A DNA stretch of 31,643 nucleotides from UBA8106 sp964569695. GTDB taxonomy: Bacteria; Acidobacteriota; Vicinamibacteria; Vicinamibacterales; UBA823. The stretch spans positions 1 through 31,643 of the forward strand of contig CAZMUA010000022.1 of the NCBI GenBank assembly GCA_964569695.1, read 5' to 3'. The notes under the pieces are model-generated. The model did not search any database and was not told the origin of the DNA. It saw only the letters and a list, made by a program, of their open reading frames with translations. This document shows, one piece after another, positions 1 through 6,885 of this stretch. How positions within the stretch are numbered: the first letter of the stretch is position 1; each line of letters begins with the position of its first letter. A program made the translations under genes and the position numbers.

Positions 1-505
1 CCTCCATCTCGTCTTCGTCGGGAATCCGATCGTCCATGCCGAGGACTGCACGCCGAATACTCCCGTGGCCAATGAGTAAAGCCACGTTAAGACCCAGTTG
101 GTTGACTTCGAGTTCAGCCCGTTGAGCCGCAAGATCGACTGGACCACCACCGTCTGGGTTGGCAACAATAGTCGTCACACCCTGCGCTAACAGTGGGCGT
201 CCCTGACCCAAACCAGGCCGCGCTAAACCCACGCCAGCATGCGAATGAACATCGATGAAGCCCGGTGTCACAAGACGACCCTCAGCATCGATCTCGTTAG
301 CAGACTGACCTTCAAGCCGACGCTCGATCGCAACAATCTGACCAGCGCGGACACCAATATCGACTCGAACCCAGGGGTTACCAGAACCGTCCATGACGCG
401 ACCATTGATAATAAGCAAGTCGTACGGCAGGTCCTGAAGAGTCTGGGCGCCTAGGGAAATAGCGCCCAGGAAAACAGCTAAAAAGGTCGATAGGAAAAAT
501 CCCAT
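1..505 (-). CDS. Secreted amidohydrolase, N-acyl-D-amino-acid deacylase family (partial, N-terminus only)
   Basis: Only the first 168 codons are present; the rest runs off the left edge. The protein opens with a hydrophobic signal peptide (about residues 1-20, ending near LGAQ). It continues with the amidohydrolase beta-sandwich (DLLIINGRVMDGSG), the first metal-binding motif PGFIDVHSHAG (HxH), and the stretch LLIGHGSIRRAVLG that is typical of D-aminoacylases. Family members hydrolyse N-acyl-D-amino acids or related cyclic amides, here probably in the periplasm. The gene lies 18 bases after the ilvC stop, so it is probably the last or a late gene of the ilv operon. The ATG at 505 has no clear ribosome binding site. 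An in-frame TTG at 523, directly after the ilvC stop and preceded by AAGG, is an alternative, translationally coupled start. Substrate unknown. Confidence 0.8.
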   Translation of the reverse strand, partial: MGFFLSTFLAVFLGAISLGAQTLQDLPYDLLIINGRVMDGSGNPWVRVDIGVRAGQIVAIERRLEGQSANEIDAEGRLVTPGFIDVHSHAGVGLARPGLGQGRPLLAQGVTTIVANPDGGGPVDLAAQRAELEVNQLGLNVALLIGHGSIRRAVLGMDDRIPDEDEME

Positions 506-523
506 TGGAGTAGCCAGTAACAA

Positions 524-1531
524 TTAAGCCTTAATCGTCACAGCATCAAGAAATGGCATCATCTTGCGCAACTCGGCTCCAACACGCTCAATTTGCTGGT
601 CCTGCTCTTCCTGGCGGGTTTTGTCGAACCAGGGGCGGCCAACCTCGTTCTCTCTAATCCAATTTTTCGCGTATGTGCCATCCTGAATCTCCGCCAACAT
701 CGCCCGCATTGCTTTTCTGGTTTCGTCTGTGACGATGCGCGGGCCACCAGTGTAATCACCATGCTCAGCTGTGTCGCTGACGGAATACCTCATGTAGTTC
801 AAACCGCCCCGATACATCAAATCAACAATCAACTTGAGCTCGTGCATACATTCAAAATAGGCGATCTCGGGTTGATAGCCAGCTTCCACGAGCGTCCCGA
901 AAGCCGCCTTGACCAACGCGCTCACACCGCCACACAACACGGCCTGCTCACCGAATAAATCTGTCTCTGTCTCTTCGGCAAATGTCGTTTCAATAACGCC
1001 GGCACGTGTAACGCCAAGCGCCTTGTCATACGACAGCGTCAAACCTCGTGCTTGGCCGGTCGCATCTTGATCAATTGCCAACAGTGCAGGCGTTCCACCA
1101 CCTTCCACGTAGACTTCACGGACGCGATGACCAGGTGCCTTTGGCGCAATCATCGTAACGTCAACATTTTCTGGTGGTGAAATCGTCTTGAAACGAATAT
1201 TAAATCCGTGACCAAACATCAACATCTTTCCGGCAGTTAAGTTTGCCTCGATCGACTCTGCGTAAATCGCAGGTTGCTTAGTGTCAGGCGCCAAAATCAT
1301 AATGACGTCCGCCCAGGCCGCCGCTTCGGCAACCGATGCCACATCAATCCCAGCAGCTTCTGCCGTCGCACGAGACTTGCTATCGGCGTGCAGACCGACC
1401 TTCACCCGCACTCCACTGTCTTTTAAATTAAGTGCGTGTGCATGACCTTGTGACCCGTATCCCACCACTGCCACTTTTTTGTCACAAATGAGTCCAAGAT
1501 CCGCTGCGTCATCGTAATAAATCGTTTTCAT
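524..1531 (-). CDS. ilvC: Ketol-acid reductoisomerase (class I)
   Basis: This enzyme converts 2-acetolactate or 2-aceto-2-hydroxybutyrate to the dihydroxy acids of valine and isoleucine synthesis, using NAD(P)H and Mg2+. At 335 residues it has the normal class I length. The Rossmann motif GYGSQGHAHALNL starts at residue 24. Catalytic His108 sits in MFGHGF, and Lys131 in APKAPGH. The metal ligands Asp191/Glu195 (ETDLFGEQ) and Glu227/Glu231 (FECMHE) and substrate-binding Ser252 (YSVSD) are all present. Family members usually have Arg in the cofactor-discriminating loop after beta2 and often Trp at its end. Here the loop reads H-A-D-S-K-S-R (48-54), which could alter the NADPH/NADH preference (inference). 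The gene follows ilvN after 57 bases, with a hairpin between them. Confidence 0.97.
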   Translation of the reverse strand: MKTIYYDDAADLGLICDKKVAVVGYGSQGHAHALNLKDSGVRVKVGLHADSKSRATAEAAGIDVASVAEAAAWADVIMILAPDTKQPAIYAESIEANLTAGKMLMFGHGFNIRFKTISPPENVDVTMIAPKAPGHRVREVYVEGGGTPALLAIDQDATGQARGLTLSYDKALGVTRAGVIETTFAEETETDLFGEQAVLCGGVSALVKAAFGTLVEAGYQPEIAYFECMHELKLIVDLMYRGGLNYMRYSVSDTAEHGDYTGGPRIVTDETRKAMRAMLAEIQDGTYAKNWIRENEVGRPWFDKTRQEEQDQQIERVGAELRKMMPFLDAVTIKA

Positions 1532-1562
1532 GAATCGATCCTCGCCTGAAGGGAAATAAAAA

Positions 1563-1592
1563 ATAGAGAAACAGCCGACTCAATTTCTCTAT
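1563..1592 (-). terminator. Hairpin plus U-tract between ilvN and ilvC
   Basis: On the minus strand, nine-base perfect arms ATAGAGAAA and TTTCTCTAT flank a 12-base loop and are followed at once by TTTTTATTT. The 5' arm contains the ilvN stop codon TAG. The shape is that of an intrinsic terminator with an A/T-rich, weak stem. It lies inside the operon, so it would act as a partial terminator or an mRNA-processing or stabilising hairpin that sets ilvC level relative to ilvBN. The function is inferred. Confidence 0.45.
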
Positions 1593-2149
1593 ACAGAATA
1601 TGAAACGTTTTCTTCGTCGGTCAGCGTGCCATCTCGCTTCGCGACAGTTCTCACGCCTTGCACCACGCCACTCTTCGGTCCTCGTGACATCGCCACTCGT
1701 CCCGTACGCACCATTTCGATCACCCCATACTGCTTGAGCACTTCGACCAGTCCATCGATCTTATCTTCAGTGCCGGTCGTCTCAATAATGACAGAGTCTG
1801 AGCTTACGTCGACGACACGGGCGCGAAAAACATCCACAAGTTGCATGACATGGGCACGCGTCTCCGGCGTGGTCTCCACTTTAATCATTGCCAGATCGCG
1901 TTCCACCGACCCCTTAGTCGTAATGTCGTCAACCAGCAGTACGTTAACCAGTTTATACAGATTCGCCTCAAGACGACGGGCACCCGATTCATCAGTATCA
2001 ACGACGATTGTCATTCGAGAAACGCCGGACGTCTCGGTGTGTCCCACCGTAAGGGACTCAATATTAAAGGCTCGCCTCCTGAATAACGAGGCAACACGAT
2101 TTAATACACCAGGTGTATCCTCAACGTACACTACGAAAGTGTGACACAT
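1589..2149 (-). CDS. ilvN: Acetolactate synthase small (regulatory) subunit
   Basis: This is the regulatory subunit of acetohydroxyacid synthase; it activates the IlvB catalytic subunit and carries valine feedback inhibition. The N-terminal ACT domain is clear (residues about 2-75: TFVVYVEDTPGVLNRVASLFRR, then FNIESLTVGHTE), with the G-V-L-N turn that forms the valine site in this family. The C-terminal domain follows (about 90-165). At 186 residues it has the longer IlvH-type length. AAGGA lies 8 bases before the ATG. It starts 45 bases after the ilvB stop, so the two subunits are co-transcribed. The name ilvH would be equally valid. Confidence 0.95.
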   Translation of the reverse strand: MCHTFVVYVEDTPGVLNRVASLFRRRAFNIESLTVGHTETSGVSRMTIVVDTDESGARRLEANLYKLVNVLLVDDITTKGSVERDLAMIKVETTPETRAHVMQLVDVFRARVVDVSSDSVIIETTGTEDKIDGLVEVLKQYGVIEMVRTGRVAMSRGPKSGVVQGVRTVAKRDGTLTDEENVSYSV

Positions 2150-2194
2150 AGCTCTTATCCTTCGCTAATTAGTCGTTCGTGTTCCCTCTCACTG

Positions 2195-3910
2195 TTACAC
2201 ATCCGATCCTGTTTCAGCGATGGGACTCGGACTTGGACGACGAATCATGTTGTCAAGATCGGCACCAGCAGGCACCATTGGAAAAACGGAGTCTTCTTGC
2301 TCAACTTGAAAATCCATAATGACCGCACCGTCATGATCGCGTGCTTTTTGCACGCTCGGCACGACCTCGGCACGCTCGGACACTCCAATCCCGAGTAACC
2401 CATAGGCCTCTGCGAGCTTCACAAAGTCCGGACTTAGTAACGGTGTGGCTGCATAGCGTCGCTCATAAAAAAACTCCTGCCACTGCCGAACCATACCCAG
2501 ATATCCATTATTAATGATGGCAACATTGACTTTGATCTGCTCTTGTTTGATGGTCGCCAGTTCAGCTTGCGTCATCTGGAATCCACCATCGCCGACAATC
2601 GCCCATACCTCCGCTTGCGGACACGCAAATTTTGCACCGATCGCCGCTGGGAGGGCAAAGCCCATCGTGCCGAGTCCACCGGACGTAATCAATGTTCTGG
2701 GTGCGTCATGCTTATAGTATTGGGCCTCCCACATTTGGTGCTGACCGACGTCAGTTACAACCACTGCCTTGCCATCAGTCATTCTCCATAAATCGTTAAT
2801 CACATGTGCTGCATAGAGATGCCCGCTATCGGGTAAATTTTGGATGTCACGAACTGCACTGTCGCCCTTCAATTCATCGACCTGCGCCAACCAATCCGAA
2901 CGATCGTTAGATTGTATTTTTGGTAGCATCTCTTCCAACACAGTCCGCAAGTCACCAGTCAACTGAACATCAACCTTTACCGTCTTGTTGAATTCAGATG
3001 GATCGATGTCGATATGAACCTTCCGGGCATTTTTTGCGTAAGTTGCCAAGTTTCCAGTAACACGATCGTCAAACCGCATCCCAAACGCTAGTAACAAATC
3101 GGCTTCCTGAATCGCCGAATTCACCCAAATTTCGCCATGCATCCCCATCATGCCGAGATTCAATGAATTGTGTGCGGGAAACGAACCGATGCCCAACAAT
3201 GTCGTCGCGACTGGAATCTGGGCACGCTCAGCAATCACCTTCACAACATCCATGGCGCCCGATAAAACAATGCCGTGGCCAGCGAGGATGACCGGTCGTT
3301 TAGCGCCATTAATAAGTTCTAGCGCACGCTGGTACTCTTCAGGTGCGGCATGCAAGTCAGGGCGGTAACCCGGTAACTGCACTTCCCCATCATCCCATTC
3401 GAAATCACAACTCGCCTGCTGCACATCCTTCGTCACGTCGATGAGCACCGGACCTGGTCGACCTGATTTAGCAACGTAGAACGCTTCGTGGATCGTCCCA
3501 GCTAAGTCCCGGACGTCAGTAACCTGATAATTATGCTTCGTGATAGGCAACGTCACGCCAGTGATATCGGTCTCCTGAAACGCGTCGGAACCAATCAAGC
3601 GGCTGCCCACTTGGCCAGTAATGCAAACAATCGGCGAAGAATCCATCATGGCCGTAGCAATACCAGTTACCATATTGGTAGCGCCTGGTCCCGATGTTGC
3701 CACTGCCACACCCACCTCACCGCTGGCTCTGGCAAAACCATCAGCCATGTGAGTCGCACCCTGTTCGTGGCGCACGAGAACGTGCTTAATGGGATACTCA
3801 AGCATCGCATCGTAGGCTGGCAAGATGGCCCCGCCAGGATACCCAAAGACAGTTTTCACGTCCTCGCGCACCAGGCTTTCCCAGATGATTTGTGAACCAG
3901 TTCGTTTCAT
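2195..3910 (-). CDS. ilvB: Acetolactate synthase large (catalytic) subunit
   Basis: This thiamine-diphosphate and FAD enzyme condenses two pyruvates, or pyruvate plus 2-oxobutyrate: the first common step of valine, leucine and isoleucine synthesis. I use the ATG at 3910 because GAGG lies five bases upstream, giving 571 residues that begin MKRTGSQIIWESL. An upstream in-frame TTG at 3952 has no such site. The catalytic Glu49 lies in LVRHEQGATHMADG. The central FAD-binding domain follows. The C-terminal ThDP motif begins VGDGGFQMTQAEL and ends IINNGYLGMVRQWQ. Length and domain order are normal. It lies 97 bases after ilvD and 45 before ilvN. Confidence 0.97.
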   Translation of the reverse strand: MKRTGSQIIWESLVREDVKTVFGYPGGAILPAYDAMLEYPIKHVLVRHEQGATHMADGFARASGEVGVAVATSGPGATNMVTGIATAMMDSSPIVCITGQVGSRLIGSDAFQETDITGVTLPITKHNYQVTDVRDLAGTIHEAFYVAKSGRPGPVLIDVTKDVQQASCDFEWDDGEVQLPGYRPDLHAAPEEYQRALELINGAKRPVILAGHGIVLSGAMDVVKVIAERAQIPVATTLLGIGSFPAHNSLNLGMMGMHGEIWVNSAIQEADLLLAFGMRFDDRVTGNLATYAKNARKVHIDIDPSEFNKTVKVDVQLTGDLRTVLEEMLPKIQSNDRSDWLAQVDELKGDSAVRDIQNLPDSGHLYAAHVINDLWRMTDGKAVVVTDVGQHQMWEAQYYKHDAPRTLITSGGLGTMGFALPAAIGAKFACPQAEVWAIVGDGGFQMTQAELATIKQEQIKVNVAIINNGYLGMVRQWQEFFYERRYAATPLLSPDFVKLAEAYGLLGIGVSERAEVVPSVQKARDHDGAVIMDFQVEQEDSVFPMVPAGADLDNMIRRPSPSPIAETGSDV

Positions 3911-4007
3911 AATTGCCTCAATCCAACCGTCGGCGGTTTCGGCTGATTTCAATCGACACTCTAAATCACTAGTGGTTCGGGACCATTTCGCAGGCGTAAC
4001 TTGTATC

Positions 4008-5684
4008 TCAACCCGTCACCGCTCCCATCGCTGCTGATGTTACGAGCTTCGCGTACTTGGCCATCACGCCATTCTCGAACCGAGGTGCTGGTGGACACCA
4101 TTCAGCCAGGCGCGCTTGAATCTCTTCATCGCTCACCTCTATCTGTAACTCACGCTTCTCAATATCAAACCGCACGACGTCACCATCGTGCACTGCTGCA
4201 ATGGGTCCTCCTTGAGCCGCTTCAGGTGCAACATGACCAGCCATCAATCCATGTGTAGCTCCGGAAAAACGTCCGTCTGTCAGAAGCGCAACGGAGTCAC
4301 CAAGTCCAGCGCCAACAATCGCTGCGGTGACCCCTAACATCTCTCGCATGCCTGGACCACCCTTCGGACCTTCGTAGCGAATGACCACCACATCACCTGC
4401 TCGGATTTTTCCTTGTTCCACCGCTGCAAATGCTCGCTCCTCACCATCAAACACGCGAGCTGGACCTCGGTGTTCAATCATTGTGTGACCGGCCACCTTA
4501 ACCACTGCACCATCCGGTGCCAAATTACCCCGAAGCACAACCAGGCCACCTGTTGGTTTTATCGGGTGATCTAAGGGACGCACTACAGTCTGACCGGTCG
4601 TTTCTTGAGCCTGTTCGGCCTCACTCCCAAGAGAACGCCCAGTAACGGTTTTCGCGTCGGTGTGTAACAAACCAGCATCGCAAAGTCGTTTCGCAACCAG
4701 CGTAATCCCACCAGCCCGGTACAGGTCAGTCGCAACAAATTGTCCGCCAGGTTTGAGATCTGCCAGCAGGGGCACGCGTCGATTAATCCGATCGAAGTCA
4801 TCGAGTTCCAGCGTCACATCAGCTTCGCGGGCTATCGCGAGAAGATGCAAGACGGCATTGGTGGAACCGCCTGTCGCGGCGACCGCAGCGATGGCGTTTT
4901 CAATTGCCTCTCGGGTGAGAATCGACCGCGCCCGATCTCCACGCTGTAACACATCCATAACTAGGCGACCTGCCTGCTCCGCGACGCCATCCTTGTCGGC
5001 ATCCGTCGCTGGCACACTCGCCGACCCCATCGGGGAAATACCAAGAAACTCGCAGACGGTCGCCATAGTGTTCGCAGTAAATTGTCCACCACAGGCTCCA
5101 GCTCCAGGACAGGCCTGATTTTCAAGCGTCTGAAGTTGCCCATCTGTAATCCGCCCAGCAGCATGCGCACCAACCGCCTCAAAAACATCCTGTATGGTCA
5201 CATCGTGACCTTGCCAGTTACCGGGTGCAATTGAACCACCGTAGAGAATTAGGCTTGGAAGATCCAGACGAGCGAGCGCCATTACTCCTCCAGGAATCGT
5301 CTTGTCACAGCCAACCAAGACGATCAACGCATCAAACAAATTGCCACGCGCTACTAATTCGATTGAATCAGCAATAACCTCACGACTCACCAAAGAGGCA
5401 CGCATACCCTCGCTCCCCATCGTAATTCCGTCGGAGATTGAGACCGTGTTGAATTCCATCGGTGTTCCACCAGCGGCCCTAATACCTTTCTTGACTTGTT
5501 CACTCAGCTGCCGGAGATGAAAATTGCAGGGTCCGATTTCGATCCAGGTGTTTGCGACACCTATGAGTGGCCGCTTTAAATCCTCATCGTCAAAACCAAC
5601 AGCTTTGAGCATCGCTCGGGCTGGTGCCCGACTGGGCCCTTCTGTCAGTGCCGCACTTCGGGATTTCAATGGCAGCCTGCTCAT
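4008..5684 (-). CDS. ilvD: Dihydroxy-acid dehydratase
   Basis: This Fe-S enzyme dehydrates 2,3-dihydroxy-isovalerate and its ethyl homologue to the 2-oxo acids, the step after IlvC. It has 558 residues. Three cysteines, Cys53 (IGPCNFH), Cys126 (VGCDKT) and Cys198 (CPGAGACGGQFTANT), match the ligand set of the [2Fe-2S] type, which is less oxygen-sensitive than the E. coli [4Fe-4S] type. The family signature NACPGAGACGG-like segment is also present. It is the first structural gene of the operon, so order is D-B-N-C. Its ATG is preceded by AAGGAG at a long spacing of 13 bases. A leader peptide and intrinsic terminator lie immediately upstream, so the whole operon is probably under attenuation control. 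Confidence 0.96.
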   Translation of the reverse strand: MSRLPLKSRSAALTEGPSRAPARAMLKAVGFDDEDLKRPLIGVANTWIEIGPCNFHLRQLSEQVKKGIRAAGGTPMEFNTVSISDGITMGSEGMRASLVSREVIADSIELVARGNLFDALIVLVGCDKTIPGGVMALARLDLPSLILYGGSIAPGNWQGHDVTIQDVFEAVGAHAAGRITDGQLQTLENQACPGAGACGGQFTANTMATVCEFLGISPMGSASVPATDADKDGVAEQAGRLVMDVLQRGDRARSILTREAIENAIAAVAATGGSTNAVLHLLAIAREADVTLELDDFDRINRRVPLLADLKPGGQFVATDLYRAGGITLVAKRLCDAGLLHTDAKTVTGRSLGSEAEQAQETTGQTVVRPLDHPIKPTGGLVVLRGNLAPDGAVVKVAGHTMIEHRGPARVFDGEERAFAAVEQGKIRAGDVVVIRYEGPKGGPGMREMLGVTAAIVGAGLGDSVALLTDGRFSGATHGLMAGHVAPEAAQGGPIAAVHDGDVVRFDIEKRELQIEVSDEEIQARLAEWCPPAPRFENGVMAKYAKLVTSAAMGAVTG

Positions 5685-5730
5685 GATGCGTTCACCACTC
5701 CTTCAAGTTCGCGTCGAACCATCCAACAAG

Positions 5731-5764
5731 AAAAAAGGCCCTCACCCAGCTCTGGATGATGGCC
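5731..5764 (-). terminator. Attenuator (intrinsic terminator) of the ilv operon leader
   Basis: On the minus strand GGCC-A-TCATCCA pairs with TGGGTGA-G-GGCC around a GAGC loop. That is an eleven-pair stem with one A/G mismatch and one U-G wobble, followed by six T. It sits 47 bases before the ilvD start and 31 bases after the leader peptide stop. Its 5' arm is shared with a competing antiterminator helix. This is a textbook attenuator position. Confidence 0.8.
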
Positions 5765-5805
5765 TCATGGGTTTTTCGTTCGTTGCACGCTCGGCTACAT
5801 CATCC
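5754..5805 (-). promoter_or_regulatory. Antiterminator helix competing with the ilv attenuator
   Basis: On the minus strand GGATGATG-ta-GCC (5805-5793) can pair with GGC-CATCATCC (5764-5754), giving eleven pairs with a two-base bulge. The 3' arm is the 5' arm of the terminator, so the two structures exclude each other. The 5' arm contains the leader peptide stop codon. A ribosome finishing the leader would mask it and allow termination. A ribosome stalled about 40 bases earlier on Leu/Ile/Val codons would leave it free and let transcription reach ilvD. Confidence 0.7.
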
Positions 5806-5872
5806 CGTGACTACCCTCCGGCATGACCATGCCGGTAATCTTAACGACGATGAGCAATTCGTTCGTGCACAT
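5795..5872 (-). CDS. ilvL: ilv operon leader peptide
   Basis: This is a 25-codon reading frame, ATG at 5872 to TAG at 5795, beginning MCTNELLIVVKITGMV. Codons 6-10 are Leu-Leu-Ile-Val-Val, with Ile at 12 and Val at 16, so seven of eleven successive codons specify the operon's end products. It lies directly after a good promoter and just before an antiterminator/terminator pair, which is how ribosome-mediated ilv attenuators are built. The peptide itself probably has no other function. There is essentially no 5' untranslated region (about three bases predicted), so translation would start leaderless or nearly so. A different ATG at 5883 is out of frame and lies upstream of the predicted transcript start. 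Confidence 0.75.
   Translation of the reverse strand: MCTNELLIVVKITGMVMPEGSHGMM
5818..5835 (-). repeat. Perfect hairpin within the leader peptide region
   Basis: Seven-base arms CCGGCAT and ATGCCGG enclose a four-base loop (GGTC on the minus strand). It lies between the Leu/Ile/Val codons and the antiterminator arm. It may act as an RNA polymerase pause hairpin that couples the ribosome to polymerase, the job of the 1:2 helix in classic attenuators. It is translated through by any ribosome reaching codon 14. Confidence 0.5.
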
Positions 5873-5874
5873 CC

Positions 5875-5910
5875 TGTTTTCATTAGACAGCGAACCGCTT
5901 ATGCAGTCAA
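5875..5910 (-). promoter_or_regulatory. Promoter of the ilvD-B-N-C operon
   Basis: On the minus strand a -35 box TTGACT (5910-5905) and -10 box TCTAAT (5887-5882) are separated by exactly 17 bases. Each differs from the sigma70 consensus at one position. The predicted start is A5875, three bases before the leader peptide ATG. The sequence just upstream is very A/T-rich, like an UP element. Confidence 0.75.
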
Positions 5911-5937
5911 ATTTATAATGTTTACGATTCTATAAAT
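5911..5937. repeat. A/T-rich inverted repeat abutting the ilv -35 box
   Basis: Seven-base arms ATTTATA and TATAAAT are separated by 13 bases, ending exactly at the -35 hexamer of the ilv promoter. It could be an UP element or a regulator site. It is A/T-rich enough that chance is also possible. Confidence 0.35.
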
Positions 5938-5963
5938 ATTACTAATGAACTACTCTGGCCGAT

Positions 5964-5995
5964 ATCGCAACTGCACAGAATGACCTGATTGCGAT
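5964..5995 (-). repeat. Inverted repeat downstream of the esterase gene
   Basis: Arms ATCGCAA and TTGCGAT are separated by 18 bases, about 40 bases past the esterase stop on the minus strand. No U-tract follows, so it is only a weak candidate for the 3' end of the esterase transcript. It separates that unit from the ilv promoter. Confidence 0.3.
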
Positions 5996-6032
5996 TCCAA
6001 GGCGTTTCATCGAAAAGCTCTTCCAGAATTTT

Positions 6033-6860
6033 CTATCTAGTGAGACGGTCAATGAACGCCAAGGTCTCGGTGACGACTTCAGCCGTAATCCGCATGTGCC
6101 CTCGATCCGCATAGTGCAAGAACCCACGCGTTACGCCGCTCGCCGCTAGCGCCGCTTCCATATCGATTGCCTGTTGGATAGGCACCGAACGATCGTCATC
6201 AGAATGGATGATTAAAATGGGTTTGGTCTCCACCGTAATCTGGTGGATTGGTGAAGCAAGCCGCCTAGCCTCCATTGCATCTCCCTCGATAGGTGTCCAT
6301 AGGTCACCCCAAGAGAGCGTATTGAGTTCATAAGGGCCCGCAACACTAATCGCTGCTCGTATATCAGACCGCGCTTCGTCCCAACCACCCGTGCGTTCGA
6401 AAGGTCCTTCTCCAAGCGTTGCCGCAAGTGCTACCAAGTGGCCACCTGACGAATCGCCGATCAAGTAAAGACTATTCGCATCGATGTTGTACTCATCGGC
6501 GTGCGCGTGCACCCAACGCACAGCAGTGAGCAGATCCTGGTACGCCGCTGGCGCTGGCGTACTTCCAACAAGTCGATAATCGATCGTCATCGCGAAGTAA
6601 CCGAGCTCGGCCCACTGTGCAACATCCAGACTCTCGCGATAGTCACGAGAGCCACCCCGCCAGCGTCCTCCATGGACATAGATAATGGCCGGTAGCTCAT
6701 TACCCGCTGGGTAGCCAATATCGGCGAGCAGCGCCGAACCGTCAACCTGACCATAGATCACATTCTTTTCGACAGTAACTTGGAGTTCTTTCTCGCTGGC
6801 GACACTAACAGATGTGACCGCCACAATGAGCCCTAACGCACACAAAATCGGTCTTGGCAT
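6033..6860 (-). CDS. Secreted alpha/beta-hydrolase (esterase/lipase, BD-FAE-like)
   Basis: This is a 275-residue serine hydrolase with a signal peptide (about residues 1-22). The oxyanion motif HGG is at 63-65 (YVHGGRWRGG). The nucleophile is Ser137 in GDSSGG. The acid is probably Asp222 or Asp223 in HSDDDRSVP, and the base His255 in ADRGHM, so the triad is complete. Such enzymes cleave short-chain or carbohydrate-linked esters; the substrate here is unknown. I start at ATG 6860 because GGAG lies six bases upstream and the signal peptide then begins at once; a longer GTG start at 6884 is possible. It starts 25 bases after the SGNH hydrolase stop, so the two esterases are probably co-transcribed and may act on the same ester-decorated substrate. 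Confidence 0.85.
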   Translation of the reverse strand: MPRPILCALGLIVAVTSVSVASEKELQVTVEKNVIYGQVDGSALLADIGYPAGNELPAIIYVHGGRWRGGSRDYRESLDVAQWAELGYFAMTIDYRLVGSTPAPAAYQDLLTAVRWVHAHADEYNIDANSLYLIGDSSGGHLVALAATLGEGPFERTGGWDEARSDIRAAISVAGPYELNTLSWGDLWTPIEGDAMEARRLASPIHQITVETKPILIIHSDDDRSVPIQQAIDMEAALAASGVTRGFLHYADRGHMRITAEVVTETLAFIDRLTR

Positions 6861-6885
6861 CAAGTTCTCCATTCTTAACAACACG

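Noticed and set aside
3911..3952. Longer ilvB start at TTG 3952
   Set aside because: No ribosome binding site; the ATG at 3910 has GAGG at five bases and gives the normal N-terminus.
5801..5883. Alternative leader frame starting ATG AAA ACA at 5883
   Set aside because: It is poor in branched-chain residues compared with the 5872 frame and starts upstream of the predicted transcript start.
5684..5910. T-box riboswitch upstream of ilvD
   Set aside because: The leader is short, I find no AGGGTGGNACCGCG box, and the terminator/antiterminator fits a translated leader peptide.
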